63,755 bases of DNA from Bacteroidales bacterium. GTDB lineage: Bacteria > Bacteroidota > Bacteroidia > Bacteroidales > UBA932. Shown here one piece after another: positions 1-8,922 of the stretch. Under the pieces are notes generated by a model that ran no database searches, had not been told where the DNA came from, and was given only the letters and a program-made list of their open reading frames with translations. The position numbers and the translations under genes are program-made. Each line of letters opens with the position of its first letter. The first letter of the stretch is position 1. The stretch spans positions 1 through 63,755 of the forward strand of contig JAFURF010000052.1 in the NCBI GenBank assembly GCA_017471965.1. Direction: 5' to 3'.

Positions 1-556
1 CCAGATTCCTTCAAAGGACTCTATGCCGGGATCGCTTTACTCTGACCTCGCAAAGATATACGAGAAGGCCGTGCAACTTCCTGACGGAGGTTCAATCACC
101 ATCATCGCGGTGACAACCCTCAACGACGGAGACATCACCCATGCGATTCCTGACAACACCGGCTACATCACAGAGGGTCAGTTGTTCCTCCGTACCGACC
201 CTGATTCCGGAAAGGTCATCATTGACCCGTTCCGTTCACTTTCACGACTCAAGCAGCTTGTTCAGGGACAGAAGACACGCAAGGACCATGGTCAGGTGAT
301 GAATGCATCCGTACGTCTTTACGCCGATGCTCAGAACGCAAAGACAAAACTTGAGAACGGTTTCGACCTCAGCGACTATGACCTAAGATGTCTGGACTAT
401 GCAAAGGCATATGCGACAAGACTTCTTGCCATAGACGTGAACCTCAAGATCGACGAGATGCTTGACACGGCATGGGAACTTTTCGGCACATACTTCACAA
501 AGGCCGAGACAGGTATCAAGCAGGAACTTATTGACACTTACTGGAAAGGCAATTAA
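1..556 (+). CDS. ntpB: V-type ATP synthase subunit B (3' part, start outside window)
   Basis: The reading frame is open from base 2 and begins upstream of the window; the first residues read QIPSKDSMPGSLYSDLA, a conserved segment of the non-catalytic nucleotide-binding B subunit of A/V-type ATPases. The internal ATG at 23 is not the true start. About 185 C-terminal residues are present, ending in the helical C-terminal domain. B alternates with subunit A in the cytoplasmic A3B3 hexamer. Subunit D begins 2 bases after the stop, followed by I and K, so this is the 3' half of the usual Bacteroidota V-ATPase operon; E and A should lie upstream, outside the window. Identification is firm; only the truncation by the window edge is a limit. 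Confidence 0.96.
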   Translation, partial: QIPSKDSMPGSLYSDLAKIYEKAVQLPDGGSITIIAVTTLNDGDITHAIPDNTGYITEGQLFLRTDPDSGKVIIDPFRSLSRLKQLVQGQKTRKDHGQVMNASVRLYADAQNAKTKLENGFDLSDYDLRCLDYAKAYATRLLAIDVNLKIDEMLDTAWELFGTYFTKAETGIKQELIDTYWKGN

Positions 557-558
557 TT

Positions 559-1176
559 ATGGCTATTAAGTTTCAATATAATAAGACGTCTCTGAACAAC
601 TTGAACAAGCAACTCAAGATGCGAAAGAACGCCCTCCCTACCCTGAAGAACAAGGAGTCGGCGCTTCGTCTTGAGGTGAAGAAGGCCAAGGACCATTCGG
701 AGAAACTTATTGAAGATCTTCATGCCGCCCTGAAAAGATACGACTATCTCGCAGCGCTCTGGAACGAATTCCAGCCGAACCTCATTTCCATAGTCGATGT
801 CGACCTGTACACCGTTAAGGTGGCGGGTGTAAAGACTCCGGCATTGGGTGAGATAAAGTATGAGATTCATGAATTCAACGCCTTCAACTGCCCTGCATGG
901 TATGCAGACGGTGTGGCGATACTCAAGGAACTCTCAAGACTGGGAATCGAATCCGAAGTATATCTCGAGAAAGCACGCATCCTTGACTTCCAGAGAAAGA
1001 AGACCACTCAGAAGGTGAACCTTTATGAGAAGGTGCAGATCCCTGGATATCAGGAGGCCATCAGAAAGATCAAACGATACATGGAAGACGAGGAGAACCT
1101 CTCCAAGGCTGCTTCCAAGATCGTTAAGAGCAGACACGCTTTAGAAGAAGAGGAGGAGCAGAACAATGATAACTAA
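559..1176 (+). CDS. ntpD: V-type ATP synthase subunit D (central stalk)
   Basis: A 205-residue, charged, mostly helical protein. The N-terminal stretch with NKTSLNNLNKQLKMRKNALP and the following Lys/Glu-rich heptad-like pattern match subunit D, the coiled-coil shaft of the rotor that transmits rotation between the A3B3 head and the membrane ring. A matching second long helix occupies roughly residues 140-200. The ATG at 559 follows the B stop by 2 bases, which suggests translational coupling. The C-terminus is very acidic (a run of glutamates) and overlaps the start of the next gene by 11 bases. Length is normal for the family. Confidence 0.95.
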   Translation: MAIKFQYNKTSLNNLNKQLKMRKNALPTLKNKESALRLEVKKAKDHSEKLIEDLHAALKRYDYLAALWNEFQPNLISIVDVDLYTVKVAGVKTPALGEIKYEIHEFNAFNCPAWYADGVAILKELSRLGIESEVYLEKARILDFQRKKTTQKVNLYEKVQIPGYQEAIRKIKRYMEDEENLSKAASKIVKSRHALEEEEEQNNDN

Positions 1177-3019
1177 GATGACGAAATATTCCTTCGTACT
1201 TCTGACAGAAGAGAAGGAAGGATTCCTGGAGCAACTTCAGGAACTTGGAGTCGTGGACATCAGCCGTTCTGAGAAACCAGTAGACCAGAACTCCTCTGAT
1301 ATGTTCGCCAAGGCGACGAGGGCAAAAAGAGTCCTTGAATTCCTTGAAAGCGTCGACTATACAAAAGACCCTGACGCTCAGGCTATTGCAAAGGCAACAA
1401 TCAATGTGGAAGGGGAACCTGTAACCTTCATTGAAAACTGCAGAAACAGAATAAGCGAACTCAACACAGAACTCGCGGCTGCAGAAAAGGCGATGAAGGC
1501 AAGACTCGCATGGGGAGAATATGACAAGAACGCTCTGGACGGTCTCAAGGACCTCGGATACATCGTACGTTATTATTGTGTCGATGCCAAGAAGTTCGAC
1601 GAGACTTGGGGACAGTCATATGCTCTTCAGGTGGTGGAGAATGACGGAAAGAAGGTCTGGTTCGTGACCGTGGCTCCTGAAGATGAGGCATATTCATTCC
1701 CTGTCCAGGAAACGAATGCACCGGACGGCACATATGCTGACGCTGCTGCAGAAACTGACAGGATCAAGGCTGAGATAATCGACTGCAAGGCAGGGCTTCT
1801 CAATGCCAAGGACTATATTCCTGCAATAAAGGAAGCATGCAACAATGACCTTGTGGAACTCGACAGATACCTTGCGGATTCTGTCGCTGTCGGTGCAGCA
1901 GAGGATTACATCTCCGTATTCACAGGCTTCGCTCCAGTGGAAAACGACGCGGAACTTGTCGAGGCATTCGACAAGATGGGAGTGATCTATCTGAAGGAAG
2001 ACGCCGTGGAAGAAGACAATCCGCCTATAAAACTCAAGAACAACTGGTTTACAAGGCAGTTTGAATCTTTCACAGGAATGTACGGTATGCCTGTATATAG
2101 TGAATTTGACCCTACTTCCATCGTTGCACCGTTCTATCTTCTGTTCTTCGCCATGTGTCTCGGTGACGCAGGCTACGGAATCGTACTCCTGCTTTTCGGA
2201 CTCATGCTGAACAAGGGATGGATAAAGTTTGCAATGTTCGACGGACTCGGAACCATCATCTCCATACTCGGTGCAGGGACCATGGTTGTCGGCACTGTGC
2301 TCGGTACATTCTTCGGAATGAGCCTATACGACGCAGCATGGGTTCCTCAGGCACTGAAAAACTGCATGATTGTAGGCGAAGTCGAAGTACCAGGCATGGG
2401 TATGTTCAACATCCAGATGCTTCTGGCACTGGCCATAGGAGTATTCCATATCTGCCTTGCAATGACCGTCAAGGCTATAGGATACACAAAGAGGTTCGGA
2501 TTCAAGGAAACAATCAGCACATGGGGATGGCTCCTGCTTATCGTAGGTGGCATCATACTGGCAATCCTCGGTGTCGGTAAACTTCTATCCCCTGTTGCCA
2601 TAAAATGGGCAGTTATCGTGATCGGAACAGTTTCCGCACTTGCGATATACATATTCAACACCCCGGGAAGAAACCCTCTGATCAATATCGGAGCGGGACT
2701 CTGGGACACCTACAACATGGCTACAGGAATTCTTGGTGACGTTCTCAGTTACATCCGTCTCTTCGCACTCGGACTTGCCGGCGGAATGCTCGGCCAGGCC
2801 TTCAACAATCTCGCAGAGATGGTACGCGGAGACAGCGTCATCACATGGATCCCATTCGTGCTCATCCTCCTGTTCGGACATGTACTCAACATCCTGATGT
2901 CGTCTCTGGGAGCATTCGTGCATCCATTGCGACTCACATTCGTAGAGTACTTCAAGAACGCCGGATATGAAGGAAAGGGCGCGAAATACAATCCCCTTAC
3001 AACCACAAAAACAGAATAA
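1166..3019 (+). CDS. ntpI: V-type ATP synthase subunit I (membrane stator, subunit a)
   Basis: A 617-residue protein with a soluble N-terminal half (about residues 1-305, peripheral-stalk binding) and a C-terminal half with about seven membrane helices, as expected for subunit I/a, which forms the ion half-channels next to the K ring. The helix with GDVLSYIRLFALGLAGG carries the conserved arginine that faces the rotor carboxylate. The start at 1166 overlaps ntpD by 11 bases; a second ATG four codons later (MTKYSF) is also possible and more like many homologues. It is followed after 32 AT-rich bases by ntpK. Confidence 0.95.
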   Translation: MITKMTKYSFVLLTEEKEGFLEQLQELGVVDISRSEKPVDQNSSDMFAKATRAKRVLEFLESVDYTKDPDAQAIAKATINVEGEPVTFIENCRNRISELNTELAAAEKAMKARLAWGEYDKNALDGLKDLGYIVRYYCVDAKKFDETWGQSYALQVVENDGKKVWFVTVAPEDEAYSFPVQETNAPDGTYADAAAETDRIKAEIIDCKAGLLNAKDYIPAIKEACNNDLVELDRYLADSVAVGAAEDYISVFTGFAPVENDAELVEAFDKMGVIYLKEDAVEEDNPPIKLKNNWFTRQFESFTGMYGMPVYSEFDPTSIVAPFYLLFFAMCLGDAGYGIVLLLFGLMLNKGWIKFAMFDGLGTIISILGAGTMVVGTVLGTFFGMSLYDAAWVPQALKNCMIVGEVEVPGMGMFNIQMLLALAIGVFHICLAMTVKAIGYTKRFGFKETISTWGWLLLIVGGIILAILGVGKLLSPVAIKWAVIVIGTVSALAIYIFNTPGRNPLINIGAGLWDTYNMATGILGDVLSYIRLFALGLAGGMLGQAFNNLAEMVRGDSVITWIPFVLILLFGHVLNILMSSLGAFVHPLRLTFVEYFKNAGYEGKGAKYNPLTTTKTE

Positions 3020-3027
3020 TATTATAA

Positions 3028-3471
<444 letters not shown>

Positions 3472-3491
3472 TACTTCGGCATATACCAGAA

Positions 3492-3600
3492 TAAACATCC
3501 GACAGGCACTTTGCACCGGTGACCCCCGCCTCCCTCTCGGGAGGCACCCCCTGGCCGGGGGTGGCATGTCACCTATAGCAAAGTGCCTGTCGGATGTTTA
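3492..3600 (+). repeat. Nested hairpin with conserved GC-rich core, copy 1 (also a terminator candidate)
   Basis: Perfect 23-bp inverted arms (3492-3514 and 3578-3600) enclose a structured core. In order: ACC, a 6-bp helix GGTGAC/GTCACC, CCCC, a hairpin GCCTCCC-TCTC-GGGAGGC, a second hairpin ACCCCCTGGCCGGGGGT, GGCAT, then TATA before the right arm. The core recurs at 38101-38200 on the other strand with different arm sequences. It lies between the converging ends of ntpK and the minus-strand operon ending at 3619, so it can terminate either transcript. In both copies the core has the same orientation relative to the gene upstream (ntpK here, nfnB there). Confidence 0.9.
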
Positions 3601-3618
3601 GATGAATTATCGTAAGGA

Positions 3619-4617
3619 TTATCTCGAGAATCTGTGTAGATTGTTCTTCCAGTTCATCTCGAAATCATCTATACCGATGCTGAAATTCTTCTGGAGAGAC
3701 GCATCTACACCTTCACTGTACAGGGTATTGAGGAATCTTGTTATTCCTGAAACTTTGTATTCGTCTTCCATGTAGCAGAAGATCGACTGGCCGCCTGTAT
3801 AGTTCTGATATACGTAAGGGAAATGCAGGTCTGTAAAGTCACACTCTGACTTCATGCCTTCGATAGCCGTATCAGTAAAGACCGGACGCTTGCCTTCATT
3901 GCCGGAATATTCCGCGATGCCTTCATAGCACCACATCGGCACAGACTGACTCACACCATAATCAAGTGCAGTGAAAAACACATAATGCGTCATCTCATGC
4001 CACAGTGTGTTCTTTATAGGATCCGGTCTCAAGCCTCTGAAAAAGAATTCGCCATTGAGCAGGATTCCTTTGGCCACGCTGCCCATCTGCGAAAGATCGG
4101 ACATGTACATACCCATAGTATTCGAGTAATCCTTTCCTGAAGGCTTCTTACCCAGGAGCAGTCCGATCTGACGGACGAATTCCTCCTGATCATCCGATAT
4201 ATATATTGGAAGTTTACGGCCTTTCACATCGTCAGGATAATAATATCGGCCGCAGAGGTCCTTGAGATGAGGTATGGCCTTATGTGCCAGAGACTGGATG
4301 TCCTTTATGTCATTCTTGAGTTCCGGGACAAAATAGAAGACGAAAAAGTCATCTTCTATCTTCGCAAGACCTGTCTCAGGATCCATACCGGCATCGTTGT
4401 CATTGTCCCAGTCATCCTCATCAGGATCGGGATTGAAGGATATGAGGATATCCGTCAGTCCTTCGGAAATATTGTTTATGAATTCAATGGTCTCAGGCGG
4501 TATCTCCGCATATATCAATGCCTTGTTGTGCTGTCCCTTCTCATATACCCCCACCAGAGCCAAGGCCCATAGCAGGAAGAGAAGGCATACACCGGTAATA
4601 GAAAAATATCTGTTCAT
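3619..4617 (-). CDS. Membrane-anchored HExxH metallopeptidase-like protein
   Basis: 332 residues. Residues 5-25 form a single hydrophobic segment (signal anchor); the rest is predicted to face the periplasm. The motif HEMTH at 207-211 followed by YEGIAEY (Glu232 or Glu236) about 21-25 residues later is the zinc-binding arrangement of gluzincin (peptidase MA-like) enzymes. An acidic Asp/Asn-rich stretch lies at 63-80. It is the last gene of the VWA/tubulin operon, starting 3 bases after the transglutaminase-like gene. The substrate is unknown; its place suggests processing of cell-envelope protein by the system. I see no close named relative, so only the fold class is claimed. Confidence 0.75.
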   Translation of the reverse strand: MNRYFSITGVCLLFLLWALALVGVYEKGQHNKALIYAEIPPETIEFINNISEGLTDILISFNPDPDEDDWDNDNDAGMDPETGLAKIEDDFFVFYFVPELKNDIKDIQSLAHKAIPHLKDLCGRYYYPDDVKGRKLPIYISDDQEEFVRQIGLLLGKKPSGKDYSNTMGMYMSDLSQMGSVAKGILLNGEFFFRGLRPDPIKNTLWHEMTHYVFFTALDYGVSQSVPMWCYEGIAEYSGNEGKRPVFTDTAIEGMKSECDFTDLHFPYVYQNYTGGQSIFCYMEDEYKVSGITRFLNTLYSEGVDASLQKNFSIGIDDFEMNWKNNLHRFSR

Positions 4618-4620
4618 ACG

Positions 4621-6432
4621 TCAATTCAGATAAAGGATGTCCTGTATCTCGTTCTTTGAAGAGATGGTGAGATCTCCGATCTTGAAGTTGTCACCGGTGG
4701 TCTCGCAGAAGAAATAGAGATAACCGTCCTTTGATATTATTTCATCCCCACAGATGCGAAGCAGGTCTGCAGAAGACTGTTCCTTGAAGGCGACTGCCAC
4801 GGCGGCATGAGTCATGGTGGTGATATATGCCGTCTTGAATCCTGCTTCTGCGAAAAGTGCCGCAGCAAGCGCAGCCTTGCAGTCACAGTCTCCCCTCTTG
4901 TCAAACATGGTCTCGTCAGGGAAACGGGCATACTCCCTCATATTGCCTATCTCATCGCATTTGTTGTCGTATTCATAGGAAATGTTCGGAGCCTGCACAA
5001 AGTCAAGGATGAACTGCATCTTCTCAAGTTGCGAGAGACCAGCCTCACGGCACTCCCTGTTTATGTATCTGAGAAGTTTATGCATCCGGGACTTGTCCTC
5101 GTTACGTCGGAACAGTTCGGCGATATTGTCTCTGAACATGTTTCCCGGAGATGTCCTGAACGGATTGTTCGCACGGAGCGCAGATAACTTTTCCAGATCG
5201 AAGGTCAATTCAAATTCTCCCTTCAGGGAGTTGTATGATGAGTCCAGAGTCCATTCATACTGCACGGTCCTTGACATTTCAGGATCCACAGGAAGCACTT
5301 CACCGTCACCATCTGCATCTTCTTCTCCCTCATCCTCAGAGTCCCAGTCTTCCGGTTCCTCCTCGAAATGAGTGACAACTTCCCACGGCGCAGACGTAAT
5401 GAACCGGCGGTTCACCATTACACCGATCAGGACGGCGAGCTGGAGCGGAATGAAGTCACTGCCATACAGGAATACAGAAACCAGAAGCGAACATACTGTG
5501 AATATGATTATCAGGTTGGTCAGTCCTCCAACTCCGGTATTCCTGTTGAAGAGCATCAGGAAATCATCTATGCCGTCACCGGTCAAGGCCTTCTCTATCT
5601 TGAACTGACGTACAAGAGCCCATATCAGGAAATAGACAAGAAGCATCACCACAAGAAATCCTATCTGCTCTCCCAGCGCAGGCAGAGTGAAAGGAGTCGT
5701 GTTGGTAAGATAGAATATGGCATATATGAATGCATAGATGAATGATGCCATGAGAGCGGTATCCTTCCATGTGGCAGATGGAAGGGCATGCTCTTCGTCC
5801 GGAGGCGGCGCCTGACGGTTCTTGTAAAGGAGCGCAAAGGCACCTGCTCTGGATGTCACTGTATACACATTAGGTTTAGCCTTGAACAGACGGCCTGTCT
5901 CGACTACCTTCGCCACACATACATCCTGAGCCACCTGGCCGTCAGATCCGCCTTCGCTCTCCAGGACAGCCTCTGCACCGGCCTTGAGATATACATATGA
6001 ATGCTTCCTGAGCCATAATTCGTACCATTTGCCGGAACCGCTGATGGAAGGACGTCCCTTGGCATCAGTGATATATCCGAGAAGATTGTGGCTCTTTCCG
6101 TAGATATTTCCGGCAAGGTCAACATATCCTGCCAATGATACCTGCTCCGAAAGCGAAGACTGTGAAGGGTCATCACGCAGATTGATCAGGGCAAGATCGT
6201 TTTCGACATTGGAATATCCCTGATATCTGTTCGGTACAGGCTGATTGGTATCCTTCAGATGGAATCTGTCGGAAGATATGTCATACATCACATTACCGAA
6301 CCTGCGGAACCGTCCGTCTTCACCAATATATGATGCAGTGGCCTTCTTCCTGAAAAGACGGACGAGGGACATGACAAGATAAACCACGGCCAGAAGCGAC
6401 AGTATCACTATCATTGAACTGATCATATTCAT
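4621..6432 (-). CDS. Polytopic membrane protein with C-terminal transglutaminase-like domain
   Basis: 603 residues. There is a hydrophobic N-terminal segment at about 3-24, then a soluble region to about 220, four further membrane helices between about 225 and 345, a very acidic linker (roughly 358-385, rich in Glu/Asp) and a C-terminal transglutaminase-like cysteine protease fold. Candidate catalytic residues are Cys516 or Cys518 in GDCDCKAAL, His542 in TMTHAAVAV, and the acidic residues of FFCETTGD (Glu577/Asp581). Such folds can be peptidases, crosslinkers or inactive binders. The ATG overlaps the upstream gene stop by 4 bases (ATGA type), so translation is coupled within the operon. Confidence 0.75.
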   Translation of the reverse strand: MNMISSMIVILSLLAVVYLVMSLVRLFRKKATASYIGEDGRFRRFGNVMYDISSDRFHLKDTNQPVPNRYQGYSNVENDLALINLRDDPSQSSLSEQVSLAGYVDLAGNIYGKSHNLLGYITDAKGRPSISGSGKWYELWLRKHSYVYLKAGAEAVLESEGGSDGQVAQDVCVAKVVETGRLFKAKPNVYTVTSRAGAFALLYKNRQAPPPDEEHALPSATWKDTALMASFIYAFIYAIFYLTNTTPFTLPALGEQIGFLVVMLLVYFLIWALVRQFKIEKALTGDGIDDFLMLFNRNTGVGGLTNLIIIFTVCSLLVSVFLYGSDFIPLQLAVLIGVMVNRRFITSAPWEVVTHFEEEPEDWDSEDEGEEDADGDGEVLPVDPEMSRTVQYEWTLDSSYNSLKGEFELTFDLEKLSALRANNPFRTSPGNMFRDNIAELFRRNEDKSRMHKLLRYINRECREAGLSQLEKMQFILDFVQAPNISYEYDNKCDEIGNMREYARFPDETMFDKRGDCDCKAALAAALFAEAGFKTAYITTMTHAAVAVAFKEQSSADLLRICGDEIISKDGYLYFFCETTGDNFKIGDLTISSKNEIQDILYLN

Positions 6433-8918
6433 ACTGCAGGCCCTCCCATCGTTTTCTCCAGGACGGAGAGTTCGTTCTTGGTGACAGGAACAGGACGTCC
6501 TGCCAATGAGAACGACAGATTCATTTCTCTATAATAGGCATAATACATGGTCATAAGCAACGCGAAATTCATCTCTGACACATCAAGGCCATGTACATTG
6601 CACAAAGCGTTGCTCTTCAGACCATCAGTAAGTTCCTGAACTGCAGACAGGAATATAAACGGTTCTGTACAATTCTCCGGACAGCATGCTGCAGAATAAC
6701 CCGCAGTATCAGGGAAGACCCGTCGCACTTCATCTTCCGTCGTACGGAGCACCTTCACATCCTTCCCGGCTCCTGACACTAACATTCCGTTCATGCCTGC
6801 CATCTTCCTGAAGGCATCAAGATCGAAAGCGTCCTTTAGATTCATAAGCATGCTTCCGGTATTGCGGAATGCCTTGAGCATGAGTTTACCTCCAAGCATG
6901 GCTTTAAGACTTGCATTGAAGGCATCTGAAGCAGATATCAACTGCGGTTCTTCATATGGGCATCCTATTCTTGCTATGCCCAGATTGTCCGTATCCGAAC
7001 AGAAGACCTTCAACAGATACAGATTATCGTCAGAAGACAACTGGGAAATACGCTTGTCCTCCTTCTCCAGATGCACCTTCGCCTCAACGGCAGATTCATC
7101 GCTAAGGAGTTTCCTGTCCATGAAACTGCCCTTGGTAAGAGACTGGTTGAACATGGTCTCAGGCAGGGCCAGAGGTATGTTCTCCTGATCTGCAACAGAA
7201 AGGTGCTTCCTGATATCCTCGATCTTGGCCATATGCCTGTCGCACTCGTCAAGCAGGTCCACATACACCTGATCGGCAAGAGTCATCTGCCTTTTTGCCA
7301 GTTCCTGGTTGATTTCATAAAGTATGCTGGCAAGAAGTCTGTATTTCTCACGCCTTACCCTTAGGAAATGCCTGCGCAGACGGATGACAAATTCCACAAA
7401 GAATGGCAGAAGGAATATGACAGGTATCCATATCCATTTGTACTCCATCACATCACCGACATCGATCACACCAGGAGACAGAACGTCAAGCACAGGAAGA
7501 AGGGTGAAGACCAGCATGACGCCAAGGAAAAAGCATCTGTTCGACAGGCTCATCACTATCGGCTCCGACTTCAGCATCTTCCTCAGATTGTCTATGATCA
7601 CTTTAGGAGTGTTCTCCCTGGAGCCGGCACGGACATGCTCGTAATCCTTCTTGAGATACTCGGGCACAGGTATTATGTCGGCCTCCTGCATACATATTTC
7701 CTTCCTTCTGGAATTGAGATGTTCCTTGAGTTCTTCATAGAATGAAGTCAACTGGGCAAGAGTCGGATACTTTATACGCTTGTCTGACAGCACCTTCTCC
7801 TCACATTGAGACAAGACCTCTTTCAGGGCAGCCTTCATCCTCCCGACATTTTCCAGCATCCTTCGGCCATACTTGTTACGAAGATAGTACGACAATGTCT
7901 CCATGAAAGCGACCAGACGGGCCGGCAGATACTTCAGGAAGTCAAGATAGTATTTCGTATATAGCATGGACTTGAACATATCCCATACCGGATGCGGATC
8001 AGCCTCCTCTTCCATACGTTTCAGGTCTACTTCCACAGAACTGCAGCCCTGCCTTACCTTATCCATGACTGTACCTGCAGAAACAAGGTCATCGGTGAAG
8101 ATGCTCCTTGCCATGGCAGCGGAGAAGTCCGTATCATACCTGTCGTCCTTCTTGAATTCGGCGATAAGGCCTGTCAGGAGGGTATGAAGAGACTCTTCCT
8201 TGTGCTGTCCGCTGTTGTAATAGACGGATGCTGCACCAGCCGAAAAGATGTTTCTTCCGGAATGGTTGCCGTAATCGAAGATCTTTCTCTCACTATGCCC
8301 GCAGAAGAAGATGGTAACGATATACTGGAAGACAAGATGGGCGACCTCGTCATCCTTCAGTTGCGGATAGAACCTCTGGTCACGGAACTGGACATCCTGA
8401 CAGACAAGGAGATTGTTGAAATTGCGTCCGGGAAGTTCTGACGACAAAGTGTTCAGTTCTTCCAGAAACATGGCACAACTGTTCCTGATCTTGTCTGACG
8501 GCTCCTGATGCAGGGTACTGGACAGATACAGGATTCCTGTCACTTCAAATCCGCGAACCACATGACTGCTGAAGATAGCCCCTCTTCTGTCACGCAGAAG
8601 GGATGGAAGGACATGATATACGCTTCTGGTCAAGGGATCCTGCACGTCACCGATGATGCAGACCTGAAAGTCTGAAAAGGCATGACCTTTCTGCTGGATT
8701 CCGTTGAAGCATTTCTTTCCCTCTTCAAGAACAAGTTGTAGGAAATCGTTGCATGACTGCGCATTGTCGACTGCAACCGGGACTCCGTCCTTTCCGGATC
8801 TGAAGCGGGAATAATGCCAGAAAGACTGCTGATGCTCCGACATCCCGGCCAGAAGGGAGGCCAGAACATCGGAACGCACATCATTCTGAGTAAGGTCTAT
8901 TATCCAAAGAGGAAGCAT
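6429..8918 (-). CDS. Uncharacterised two-TM protein of the tubulin/VWA operon
   Basis: 829 residues that I do not recognise as a named family. The N-terminal ~450 residues look soluble and helical, beginning MLPLWIIDLT with no signal peptide. Two membrane helices lie at about 461-481 and 495-514, followed by a basic segment (RLRRHFLRVRREK) and a probable coiled coil to about 600, then a soluble C-terminal domain. Topology therefore suggests both large domains in the cytoplasm. It starts 4 bases after the stop of the tubulin-like gene and overlaps the next gene by 4 bases, so it is a strong candidate for the membrane partner of that GTPase. No catalytic motif was found. Confidence 0.7.
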   Translation of the reverse strand: MLPLWIIDLTQNDVRSDVLASLLAGMSEHQQSFWHYSRFRSGKDGVPVAVDNAQSCNDFLQLVLEEGKKCFNGIQQKGHAFSDFQVCIIGDVQDPLTRSVYHVLPSLLRDRRGAIFSSHVVRGFEVTGILYLSSTLHQEPSDKIRNSCAMFLEELNTLSSELPGRNFNNLLVCQDVQFRDQRFYPQLKDDEVAHLVFQYIVTIFFCGHSERKIFDYGNHSGRNIFSAGAASVYYNSGQHKEESLHTLLTGLIAEFKKDDRYDTDFSAAMARSIFTDDLVSAGTVMDKVRQGCSSVEVDLKRMEEEADPHPVWDMFKSMLYTKYYLDFLKYLPARLVAFMETLSYYLRNKYGRRMLENVGRMKAALKEVLSQCEEKVLSDKRIKYPTLAQLTSFYEELKEHLNSRRKEICMQEADIIPVPEYLKKDYEHVRAGSRENTPKVIIDNLRKMLKSEPIVMSLSNRCFFLGVMLVFTLLPVLDVLSPGVIDVGDVMEYKWIWIPVIFLLPFFVEFVIRLRRHFLRVRREKYRLLASILYEINQELAKRQMTLADQVYVDLLDECDRHMAKIEDIRKHLSVADQENIPLALPETMFNQSLTKGSFMDRKLLSDESAVEAKVHLEKEDKRISQLSSDDNLYLLKVFCSDTDNLGIARIGCPYEEPQLISASDAFNASLKAMLGGKLMLKAFRNTGSMLMNLKDAFDLDAFRKMAGMNGMLVSGAGKDVKVLRTTEDEVRRVFPDTAGYSAACCPENCTEPFIFLSAVQELTDGLKSNALCNVHGLDVSEMNFALLMTMYYAYYREMNLSFSLAGRPVPVTKNELSVLEKTMGGPAV

Positions 8919-8922
8919 GGTA

